This document shows positions 29,620 to 40,079 of a stretch of 64,000 bases of DNA, one piece after another. Origin of the DNA: Nematostella vectensis (Eukaryota > Cnidaria > Anthozoa > Actiniaria > Edwardsiidae). Numbering within the stretch: position 1 is the first letter of the stretch; every line of letters begins with the position of its first letter. The position numbers were made by a program, and so were the translations under genes. The stretch spans positions 21,355,747 through 21,419,746 of the forward strand of contig NC_064034.1 of NCBI RefSeq assembly GCF_932526225.1, given 5' to 3'. Under the pieces are notes generated by a model. That model had not been told where the DNA came from. It searched no databases and saw only the letters and a list, made by a program, of their open reading frames with translations.

Positions 29620-32165
29620 GGCGGTGACTCAATCGTGTCATGAAGAAAACTCCTCGATTGTAGATTGTATATGGTCTTTAATAACAAGTGATGATACGAT
29701 TCTGGAATATAAATCGATACGTGAACGTATGAGTGGCTAGTACATGCAATCGGCTAATAATATAACGTGATAAACTCACGAGTAAGAGCCAGTATGTCTC
29801 TGTATCTCGGAGCATAACGAATAACCATGATTCAAAATGGCCGACCGGGGAGTCCTGTCAGTGTCAATAAAAAGAAAGTCATAACAACTATGAAGTTCCC
29901 TTTTCATTTTCAACTTGATCTCAATTTTTAGCTTGATCTCGCAAGCTATCAATGTGAATTAAATTATTGCTAGGGAGATTTAGGTAGTAATAGTATTTAG
30001 TAGTAATTTAGGCACTATTCCATGATCGGGGATACCCCAGGGATTGTAAAATTTTGATGATTCCCCCCCTGGGGTGCGGATTTTTTTTATTTACAAAGTC
30101 CTCTGGTTAGTATCCATAGCAGTTTGCACTCCTCCTCTATGTATAACAGGTCTGAGCGAGTTGCCAAGAAATGTCAAGGCACTGCATGTAACCCAGATAT
30201 AAGGAATCCCTCATATAAGAAATACAGGTATGTGCCATCCTTTGATCACAACCAAACAGACTACCATGATGAATAAGACCAGGTCTATGGTAGGGTATAC
30301 AATTTTAACTGTAGGTATTGGTAGGTTATATAAAACAAGGTTTTGCAATCTCTGATAGGGTCAGGTTTTCGAGACCTTGGTGGCACACCCCTTTCCGAAC
30401 ATCAGTGGAGTAGCCCCCCACACTGGCATTTAACAAACTTGCAAGTGGAAACACAAATTAATTACAATTCCCCACATAAAAATCTCATGAAAAAAAATCC
30501 AGTCAAATTTGCCCAAATATTTACCAGCATTCAGGAAAGTGTTCAATGACCCCTAGGCCAGAGGCTTCCATAAAGGAGTGGTACCGCGTCTCGGTCAGGT
30601 CAGATGACGTAACACCATGAACAAGCCTTTTTGGCTTGACCCAAAATGTTGATGTTTACTATACCCCATTATTGTTGTAGGCATTTACTTTATTTATGAT
30701 GGCTTACTTGGACTGGACTGACAGTCTCGAACAGTGCATTGATAATTCTATAATTAAAGTGTTCTCACCTGAGATTTGCAAGAAATCTGCCATCCACGCT
30801 GCTCGAGCTGAACCAGACGAGCTGATGATTGTTGGTGCAGCTCATCGAGATTCTGCCGGCGTGGCCTCGGTGCTTCATCGCGAAAGTAGATAAATCGTAA
30901 AGTTGTTGACATCGAGGGCATCTGTTATTCAGAAAACTGTCTGCATAGCCTTTACACCGATGCAATGGAACACACGAAATACTTCCCATTTTCATTTTCG
31001 GAACGGGTGTGAATTTCTATTTTTCTAGCTATATTTGAAGCCAATGTCGATGGTAAAACACTTTCGGCGGTCGAAGACGAAGGTCTTGTTTCACATCTAG
31101 AACTAGTAGATTCATCTGTCGCTAAAAGGGCTTCTAGCCATTTTTTGTTTGTTTGATCATTTAGTTTACATTTAGAGTCGGCAATCAGGGATTTATGTGT
31201 GCAATTCTAAACGCCATTTACTCAGTAACTTCGATTGCGATCGAAAAGCGAGAGATTGCCCGCTTCGGAACCTTTTTCTTCTTCATGATAGGTGTGGAAT
31301 GACAATTTGAATGAAACGTTCACGTTCAAATAAAAGCAATCATACGCATGTTTTATTATGTATTACTGCTAGATTTAAAGTTTAGGGGCTCAAACCTGGG
31401 CTGAGCCGGGGGGAGCAAGGGAAAGCGCAAGCTGGGTCGAATATAACGCTGCCATTTTGTCTTTGTGGTTGGTCAGCTCGTTAAGGCGCGAAATTCGGAT
31501 CACTTCACTGGAACATCGTCCTACGTTATATCTTCCTACGATTTACATTATCGTAGACGATGTTCGTTTATCGTCTATGATTTAACATCGTGGACGATTT
31601 AGGTTACGATTTACGTTTTTGATCTATAATGGATCCGAATGTTTCACTGAAAACCAGCTGAGCACACCATCTCAACATGTTACCGTTTTAAGCATGGAAA
31701 CATCCTACAAACATACTTTCCATACGTTGCAAGTGATTCCAACTAATACAGCCTAAACACACATGGTGCCCGAGTCTTACATTTGCATGAATGACTCACG
31801 TAGATAATTATTCAGAGAATGTTTGATCAGGATGCTATGCTAACTCATTATGAAAAGATGCAATATCAGCAATTGCAGTCCTGCATTGAAATTGCGTTTA
31901 TTGTACCAAATATTTATCCTTGCATGACATTAAAACCACAGTGAGCCCAAATATTACTTCTTTAAAAATGTTACTTGCTAGGCATAACACAGATCAGCCC
32001 TCCTTCCGTCTAGGCTTTGGTACCCAGCCTGTTGTCATCCGACATCTCAGCTATATTAAGAATGTATTTAATGCAGTGTAAAAGAAAAAGAAGGTAAATG
32101 CTAAGGTTTGGCACTAGCATAACAGGACTTGATCATACTCATCATCACTGTTTTCGTCCTCTGAC
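29620..32165. other. Gene-free region with ATCG-rich short repeats
   Basis: No supported gene. At 31520-31625 short words CTACGAT, CGTAGACGAT, GTGGACGAT recur in both orientations. 31688-31728 (CATGGAAACATCCTACAAACATACTTTCC) is repeated in inverted orientation at 36330-36372. A short plus frame at 30696-30893 was considered and not accepted. Confidence 0.35.
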
Positions 32166-33599
32166 TCATCTACTTGCTTGCCATGTTATGGGGGCTCTTT
32201 GGCTCTTCAGCCATGAACAGGCTTCCGTTGACATAAGCATCCAAACCTTGTCGGCTCGATAAGACTGGGTGGATCTGGGTCTTTCGTCATGTAGACAGGC
32301 CTGAGCTTTCAGTCTTGCTTTTCTTATCCATGTTTCTCTGTACTTGGCCAACAACCGAGCTGGCACGCTCCATATGCTGGCACGCTCCATATGTTGCCTG
32401 AGGCTGTCTGATCAGATGGCGCAGCTCGTCAGCTGATCTTGATACAGATAGAGAACGCAAACAAAAGTCTCTGTCTTCGCTGCTTTCTCATCATCGAGGG
32501 CTTGATGCTGACCAAACAGACTAAGCGTCGATTGGCGTGCAGCTATTTGTCTTAGCGTTAGCCATGGTTTCCTCTACCAGAGATGCTGCCTGTGGGAATC
32601 GCACACGGTTAACACATGGAATGCTGGTAGTGACTGGCAAAACCTGTCACCTAGCTTTTCATGGATTGAGTGGACTGGGATAAGTCTCTGACGGTCGCAA
32701 GTGTTTGTTCGAAACCAAACCCCTGACATCCGATGGCAATGAAGTGCGTGACACAAAGGGCGAGGACATCTGTATCTGGGGATTGAATGACCGTTGAGAA
32801 GTCGCTTGCATCGTAGGCAGCAAGCAGAACCATTCGCGTGTCTGTTCTTTCAGGGTCCGGATTGGGGGGGGGGGGGGGTCTGCATCTCGGTAGTCAGTTA
32901 AAATTTCCATAATTTATCGGTCTTTGTCGGTAGTCCGTAAATCTATGCTAGTAATCGCTCTTGTACCAGATTTCATGGATTAGTAATTAATAACTTATTG
33001 ATAATAAATTAATTGCAACAGCAACGGGGGCTCTTTGCAACAGCAAATAGTGCTGATTCTAAAATGGCCGAATTTAAGTAGATTGGGGATGAAAGTAAAG
33101 AGTAAAAATACCCGAAATAATAAAATGTCGGTAGTTAGTAAATATCTTTTGTCGCTATTCACTAGTTTTTTTCATGTTTTGTTGGTATTCAGTTACTTTT
33201 TAGGCCGTTTGTCGCTAGTCGGTTAACCCCACCCAGACCCTGTATTTTGTGGACTCAAGCTTGCTGATTTCTGCCATTGGCTGCTTTCTCCCCATTGAAA
33301 AGACCTCATATGAAAAGATATTTCCCCGGCAGTAGACGGTCTTGTTCTTTGGGTTCTATATGTACTTGGGCCTTTGTCGTGACTCGGGTGTATTGTTGCC
33401 TGCTTGCTCATCTCAAGAACATCTTGTAGACCCTTTTCAGGCCCTGTTCAACTTTGTTGGGTGAGAGCAACTTTGTTGGGTGAGAGCAACTTTGTTGGGT
33501 GATCTGCCTCATGATGGTGGTGAAATATTTCTGCGCAAGCTCCCAAAACGTATTTGTATCTGAATAATGCCATTCCACCCAAAATATTAACAACATCAT
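32166..33599 (-). pseudogene. Strongly decayed PIN/XPG-like family copy
   Basis: The best part is 32833-32560, where three frames together read VLLAAYDASDFSTVIQSPDT, DVLALCVTHFIAIGCQG, RLIPVHSIHEKLG and QSLPAFHVLTVCDS. The pattern 'SPDTDVL ... IPVH ... LPAFH-LTGCD' belongs to the same repetitive family as the better copy at 57670-59550 (GDDTDLLVLL ... FIHALLG), where the Asp residues probably bind metal in a PIN/XPG nuclease fold. 32390-32166 carries ETWIRKARLKAQACLHDERP. Stops and frameshifts are frequent. The upstream part (33599-33223) is only weakly recognisable. Confidence 0.5.
33449..33502. repeat. 19-bp tandem repeat, about three units
   Basis: CAACTTTGTTGGGTGAGAG units start at 33449, 33468 and 33487. 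It lies in the decayed nuclease-family copy. Confidence 0.9.
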
Positions 33600-33854
33600 G
33601 TGTCAAAGTCCTCCTCAAGAATTGTGACTTATGGTGAATTTTCTAAAAATTTCATCATTGTAGGCAATTGCGCAGGGGACTGCTAGGCTGACTTGTCTTG
33701 CATTTGCGAAGTTTTTCAAACAGATCTCGGTCGGCTTTCACTGTGAACATTCTCTTAATTTAGTCATTCAAGGACAATGAGCTGTCACCAATTGTTTTAC
33801 CATTGACTTTTTATTTAAAGAAAAACTTGACTTGGGATCCCTATGGTCTCTTTA

Positions 33855-34129
33855 GATCAATCAATCAATTTTATTGGTAAAACTTGGTGATAACATACAT
33901 GGGAAGAGCCAAAGCCGGAGGCTTAAGTGGCTTAATGTCAGATATATTTGGAGTACAGGAGTGAAGGATCGATGTATAGTCTGGTACAATGAAAAAAAAT
34001 ATATAATATATACAATAACAATATAATATTAATAACAGTAACTAATCTAAACTAAAATCGCTGGCTTGTAGTGAAGGTCGTCAGCGGACTTCCAGGTGTT
34101 GGTGAAAAAGAAAAGATTATGATTTATTA
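33855..34129 (-). other. LINE 3' UTR
   Basis: Starts right after the endonuclease remnant and ends in a polyadenylation-like AATAAA followed by (TTGA)n. Contains AAGCCTCCGGCTTTGGCTCTT near the end, a small hairpin-forming segment. Confidence 0.65.
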
Positions 34130-35005
34130 TGGTTTATATTGAAGTCCCCCATAATATAGGTAAGTTTGTTTTCAAAGCTAATTTTAGATAGTAGAGGGGT
34201 GATGGACTCATTAAATTCATTTAAAGAGGTATCAGGTAGCTTATACAGACCGCCAGTTTATGTTTTTGTTATTTGGCTTGATGATTTCAATGAATATTGA
34301 TTCATATGTTTTCTCACTTTTTGATTTCAAGTCCGGACGTAATTTAAAGTCTATATTACACTTAACAAACATTCCAACACCCCCACCTTGTTTATGCTGC
34401 CAATTATGTAAAATCAAAGAGTAACCAGGAAGTTGTGGGTTATTGTCGTGTGAGTCATTTAGCCAGGTTTCAGAGAGACCAATGATGGAAAACTTCTTAT
34501 CAAGGGTATCTAGGCATTCAGAAAGATTTATGAAATTTCTATTCACACTACGAATATTTGTATGGAAAAGAGAGAAGGGGGAGTCTGGGATCTTATTAAA
34601 CTCCTTTTTAGTTAGATAAACACAATTTGAAAGAAGTGAAGAGTTTTTATTAAGGAGGTTAGAGTCTGGATCAAGATCTGAGTCAAGTAAAAGGTGACGA
34701 GTCTCAGAATCTTCCAAGAAAGGGTTGAAAATTTTGTTTTTCAAGAGTTCTTGATCAAAAAAATGTTCATGGTTAAAATCATAAAGAGAAAAATAAAAGT
34801 CAGTGTTGTCTGATTGAAAGGAAACGTTTCAGATGTACATTTGCAGCAGAACCAGGATTCATCCCAGGTTGATAATTTAACATAATCAGCGCATGTAAGG
34901 GGAGTACATTTAAGATGGGTCCATTGGTGACATATGTCACAGAGTATAGCTCTGTGGTTATCAGAGACAGAGAATCTTCAAACAGTGCAAGCTGGTTTAT
35001 GTGGC
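34130..35005 (-). pseudogene. LINE ORF2 start: PHD finger and APE-type endonuclease
   Basis: ATG at 35005 (MPHKPACTV), one stop (TGA) where a second zinc ligand Cys is expected, then RAILCDICHQWTHLKC and WFCCKC, a PHD-type zinc finger. From 34744 the frame has FSLFHTNIRSVNRNF (Asn of motif I), FSIIGLSETWLNDSHD (catalytic Glu), PGYSLILHNW, GGGVGMFV. After a shift near 34241 it reads KLPDTSLNEFNESITPLL and YIMGDFNIN (Asp and Asn of the APE site). The endonuclease nicks target DNA for target-primed reverse transcription. The frame then enters 3' UTR. Confidence 0.8.
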
Positions 35006-35243
35006 ATATTATGAAAAAGTAAAAAAAATTAAATTATAATTGACTTATGCTTTAATATCTAAAGATTTATTATTGTTTTTTATTAATACTTATTTTAAAT
35101 AATACTTATTATTTTCTTAATTAGTATTCATTCAGAGTTCTAAGACACTTGAGGACCATTTAAAATGAAAAAGAAATGAAATCGAGGGCATGGATGACAG
35201 GGAGAAAAGAAAAAAAAATATTTCATACAAGAAAATAGGAGCT

Positions 35244-36020
35244 TCAAATAGACTTATAGTCTGGTATATTTGAGAGAGCTTTCTTGCACTCTGCAAGAGA
35301 TGTAGAGTGCGCAATGATTGAGGACTTTGAAGAATGTCGGAAGTGTATTACCCCGTCTATAGTCCATACTTTGGCCACAATGCCTTCAGGAATAGAAAGA
35401 ATATATTTTAGTATGTCCCGCCCGAGTAGCGTTAAGTCCTCCTGTATATTGAACCCACCGTTCGCCTGTCTCAGCCGTCGCCTGTTCTTTAGCACATCGA
35501 CCTTATTATTATGTCTGATGAAGCGAACTATGATCGGCCGGGGTTTGGAGGATTTACGACCTACTCTGTGGGAACGGCACAAGTCGTTTGGCGATAGAAA
35601 AACTGCAAGTTTTCTTGAAAGAAGTCCAATGCTTTGGCATCGGTATCCTCAGACTCGGCGATTCCATAGATGCGAACGTTCATTCGGCGATTGTATTGTT
35701 CTAGATCGTCCATTTGGTTACGAAGGGTATCGTTGGCCTTTTCTATCTCGTCTAATTTTGCTTTCGATGCTGCCATCTGATCCTTCAAAAGGCTAGAATC
35801 AAAGTTGAGAAAGTCGGAAAGAGAGTTGATGAAGAGAGGAGGGAGAAGAGAGGATCGATTCAATCTCCTTAGAAATTAGAGATTTCACAAGTTTAGGAAA
35901 AGACGTAGAGATCCAGCCGTTCCGTTTGGCTTCGAGTTTTGGCCAAAGATCTTCGATGATGGAGGAGTCAGAAGACTCCGGAGAAGGACAGGAACCCGAC
36001 TGAGCCCTTGTCTTATCCAC
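35244..36020 (-). pseudogene. LINE ORF1, L1-like (coiled coil, RRM, CTD)
   Basis: Minus frames 36020-35799, 35863-35561 and 35582-35244 overlap at frameshifts. Order: acidic/Ser N-terminus (CPSPESSDSSIIEDLWPKLE), coiled coil (QMAASKAKLDEIEKANDTLR, MDDLEQYNRRMNVRIYGI, which passes into the RRM-like domain), EDTDAKALDFF, then CTD (RPIIVRFIRHNNKVDVLKNR, NIQEDLT). This is the L1-ORF1-type RNA-binding chaperone layout (Transposase_22). It precedes ORF2 on the same strand as expected. Confidence 0.75.
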
Positions 36021-36060
36021 GCGACTGAGCCCCTGTCTTACCCATTTTGAGTTAAAGGAG

Positions 36061-36694
36061 AAGATCGGATGCGATTAAGTAATCATATTATAAGAAAAAA
36101 AACCCTCAAGAATCGGGATATTCAGAGAGCTACATTTCCCGCGTCCATCACACTCGCTGAGATAGATATAAACGAGAAGCATATAGGAGCCTAGATATTA
36201 TGTTTAGGTAGCTTTTGGGTTAAACTCCTGGGTAAACTGGGTTATTTCCCAAGCTTATGCGTGAACACACTGGAACCTTGCAAAAATATGACTTGGGCAC
36301 CCTGTGGTTTAAGGCCGTATTAGTCAGAGCGACTTGTAACATATGGAAAGTATATTTGTAGGATGTTTCCATGCCTTTATTGTATGTTTTGCATGCTAAA
36401 TAAATTATTTTGTAAAATTCATACTCGGGTACCCTGTGGTTTTTCACCCGAAATAGAAAAACGTAAATAATTCAAAACGTATACCAAAATCCGACACCAC
36501 TAACTACTAGGCGTTGTTTAGGGGACCAATATCTACTCAAATCTGCTCTCAAACCTTCTGTAGCTCTCGACTTGTGCGAAACCCCTATTTTCCGACTTCT
36601 GCCACCATACTAATAAACGAAAATCGAATACGATAACGAAAATCGTAGGGCAATACAACGTAGGACGATGATATCGTTGGAAATAAACCAATAT
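36061..36694. other. No gene seen; 'CCTGTGGTTT' repeats
   Basis: Contains two copies of a segment around ACTTGGGCACCCTGTGGTTT and ACTCGGGTACCCTGTGGTTT (about 36290 and 36422). Similar wording occurs at 10965. Probably parts of an unclassified repeat. Confidence 0.4.
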
Positions 36695-36858
36695 CAGTAG
36701 CGTATCTAGGGGGAGGGTTTAGGGGGTTTAACCCCCCCCCCCCCTCCCTTTGGGCTGCCAGAAAGCCATATGTACCAAAAAAAATATCCACTCCCCCCTT
36801 TGCCACCGAACCAACCCCCCCCCCTCCCCCATTAAGCAAAAAGCTATATCTGCCCCTG
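36695..36858. mobile_element. Second hAT-like MITE type with 5-bp duplication
   Basis: Begins CAGTAGCGTATCTAGG and ends AGCTATATCTGCCCCTG, inverted ends of about 16 bases. AATAT flanks both sides (36690-36694 and 36859-36863). The middle has long C runs. The sequence differs from the MITE at 18406 but the end structure and 5-base duplication agree. Confidence 0.7.
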
Positions 36859-36863
36859 AATAT

Positions 36864-39679
36864 AACAGGATTGCAACCGATATTCAGTATATCAAGTTTC
36901 ATTATAAATTATCTTTATTTTATTCTATAATAAATGTTATATACTACGCTATAAAAAAAACTGCGCCCAAAATATTTCCCTCTGCCTTATTGAGGGCCCT
37001 GTGTTCAGAGTGTTTGACGGGAAATTCATGAGAGTTCGCCGTCTACATTCAAGTCAAATGCAATCAAAGGTTTACCAACACGTTTGTCTGGGCATTGTAA
37101 AGCACGAATCCTTGCTTCATCGCCCCGGTCTTGGTGGTATTTTTGGTGGTGGGTTCCATACTATTTTCTGTGAAATGTGATACGAATAAGGTATGTTGCT
37201 TTATGTAAAGTCAGTAAAGTCATATTTACAAAGAAAACATGGACCGGCAGGATATCAGAACTGAATCTAACAGCAAATAGAGGTTGAAAGTGGTTTAAAA
37301 TCAGTTTTTTATTCTATAGTTTAATCTTTTATTTAAGTATTTAATCGATACTATTGTGGCAGTTTAAAAACCTCTTGAAATGATTGTTTACAAAATGCGT
37401 GCGCTTGGTGTCGTGCAAGACGCAAACAAAAGACTTCAAAAAGTGATATCCTGTCAACATTGTGCTTTATAATTTTTTTTTTCGCCTGAACATTAACTGT
37501 GATTTGCTTGAAAACCACGAAGTTCTGGACGTCAATGGTGCTTTTGGTTGTGAGTTAGAAATACTTTTGGATCTCTGTGGAGAGCTCAAAATGGCGCGTT
37601 TGCGAGTGCTTTCTCTCGCTAACAAAATGGTTGAATTGCAGCTCCTCTTCGCCTGATCATTTCAATGTGGAAACCTTTCCCGATACCCCTATTAGCTAGG
37701 GATTGTCATTCTCCTCCTCCATTGCTCCTTTTGTCCGTAAAAGATGGCACACACTTTTTCCTTAGCATATTAGCGTATTAGAAAGCAGTTTTCGAGTTTA
37801 AGTGTTTTTTTTTTTTTGCTTCTGACCCGCCATTTTGAATTTTAAAAAAGACGCCATTTTTTGTGGGCGGTCCTAGCCTTTTATACCGGAACCTCGTGTT
37901 TAAGTATAAATCTAAAGTGCTGTTGAAATATGAAAATTACTAGGCGCTTGAACACTAATCACAATCAAACAATAATATTCACCCTTTATGAAAGATTTCG
38001 GCCTTATTTTTTTGGTAAAGATTAAATTTACTACAAGTTTAATGATATAGCTTGACTGATACCCAGCTACCAGGAATATTTTTCAAAATAATTTACTCGT
38101 GAATAAATCCAGCTATAAGCCATGTCAACATTTCATGACGAATAAAGAACACGGTTTTACTGCTGCGACAAAACAACTAACTATTGCTAAAAGAAGCTAG
38201 AAATGGCCAATGTTAATTTCTTACATTGATAGTCAAATAAGTACGGTTCTAAGACCACTGATAAAGGCGAGGTTTTATATACTTTATTATTGAAGCGAAT
38301 TCTAAAAACAAGCATGGCGGTGCTTCATGCCCAACTTAGAATTTATTTTACAATATAACTTAACGACTTAGACTAAGTAAAGATGGCTAGAAATAGCCAA
38401 TACCAGTTGACAAATATAGCAATTATATAACTGTACGATGTAGTGCACCATATTCGTGAAACTCGATATACTTATATATGTGGGACATAATTTTTGCGCG
38501 TTTATTAGCTGCTTCTGTCTCTCTCTCCTTCTCTATAAAGCTTCCTCTCTCTCTCAAAAAATAAATAATAAAAATTCTAGCAGAAAAGTCCTTATTTTGC
38601 AATACCTTCGCAGCAGTGAATGGAACGTCTTACTTTTTTCTGTTTGTGGTACAGCATGTCGCCAAGCCGAGTATCGCCTTGTTATAATGCCTCCAGCAGT
38701 GGATTATGCACATAATTGCAACATGCAGCAAGGAGGATCGGTATTCTTACAGGTTGCCGCCACGGAACACAAAAGGATCGTAGAAGACCACACTCCACAT
38801 TTCTGAAGCCAGAACAATTGCTTTAATACATTCGTGTTTACTGGGAAAGAGCGACGTTTTTACACAACTTCCGACAGTTTGAGAAGTCTCAAACTTCCAC
38901 ATCGCTTACGAATGTCTTCAACAAGAGAAGAGAATAGATAATTTTTTTTGTCCATAAAACGATAAAAAATTAAAGAAATCTTTCTTTCCCGTACTCCACT
39001 TTAACCTTGTACTTCATACCGAGGAAAGCAAGAATGAAATGAGCTATCAAATGGTGTGTCGTCAACTTTGTGATGGCTCCGCCTAGCAATCAAAAAGTGT
39101 CAAAAAAGAGCATGTCAAAATTGTTTGTCTGGTGGCAACGGTAAGAAGCGTCGTGCTGTAAATATCTTCTTAACGACTACTTGCTATGATCTTATAAGAT
39201 AGTTGTAGGTACAAAATGGATAGTAATTAAGCATAAGGTTATATTTTTGGTGATACGCCCAAAAAAGTTCTAGTTGTCGCGGTCTCTTACCTGGGTTGGA
39301 GAGTTGTTTTGTCCTTTAATGTGAGCAGCATATAATTATTTTAAGAAACAGCTAAGATTCAATTTTTTTACCTTTATAAGCTTTCATATATACTACGCAA
39401 GAACGTCTTTCGTCGTTCGAAATCTGGGTGTGCTCGTGTTTTCCCCATAACAATAGAGATCGAAGCCATTAGACATGAAATTTAGCAAAACAATTTTTTA
39501 ATTGTTAAAGCATGGCATAAAACAAAGTCATGTTTTACTTGCAGCAAGGTACCAGTGTGCAGAAAGTGGATTGCCGTTGGCAGGGATGTTGATAGGAATA
39601 AGTAATTTATCCAGTAAAAATATGTCAACCTTGAAAAAAAAAGTTGAAAGTTGAAACAAGGCACTTAGATGCAATGCAC
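36864..39679. other. Gene-free region
   Basis: No gene supported. Short plus frames at 37462-37656 and 38456-38806 lack recognisable domains or good splice contexts; the second has a low-complexity start. Several CGCCATTTT words occur at 37590-37860. Confidence 0.35.
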
Positions 39680-40075
39680 GATAAGGGGGCATCGATGACG
39701 TCACAATCACGTGACCATATTGGTGTACCCCCTTGACACATACATGACACATTTCAAGGTTGGTTGTTATACAATATTTCTTTTAAGAGATATAAATGTT
39801 TTTTTTTAATTTGATGACGTCAGCATATTTTGCTTCTAGTGATGTCTTGGATAACGGCACGGTCACGTGACCATATTGGAGCACCCTCCTTGACACCAAC
39901 ATGACACCTGCCGAGTTTGGTTGTGAAACAATGTTTCTTTCAAGAGATATGAATGTTTTTGCTTTTATTCCCGTCATCGACGACGTCACAAATCGACCAC
40001 AGACGTGACCACGGTTTTGTGGCTCCCTTGACACATACATGACACCTGCCAAGTTGGGTTGTCATACAATGCTTT
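39680..40075. repeat. Divergent tandem repeats containing CRE and E-box words
   Basis: About three units. Each has a form of GATGACGTCA, then (A)TCACGTGACCATATTGG, 'CCCTTGACAC(A)TACATGACACCTGCCAAGTTGGGTTGTCATACAATG' and AAGAGATATGAATG. TGACGTCA is at 39696 and 39815, with CGACGTCA at 39981. The array ends with GGACGGACGGAC. A related array lies at 59870-60180. Confidence 0.8.
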
Positions 40076-40079
40076 TTGG

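Larger units (their letters stand above)
33850..36060 (-). mobile_element. PHD-finger LINE with ORF1, lacking reverse transcriptase
   Basis: Minus order: ORF1 (36020-35244), PHD finger (35003-34830), APE endonuclease (34744 to about 34130), then directly the 3' UTR, ending AATAAAATTGATTGATTGATC at about 33850. The endonuclease ends at MGDFNIN and the text passes into 3' UTR without the RT domain, so several kilobases are deleted. The (ATTG)n 3' tail fits CR1/L2-like elements. Confidence 0.8.

Noticed and set aside
30696-30893. 65-codon plus frame
   Set aside because: No domain, no supporting exon structure.
39715-39724. CCATATTGG as a CArG (MADS) site linked to the MADS gene
   Set aside because: Only five A/T between CC and GG, so not a CArG box; link to the MADS gene would be speculation.
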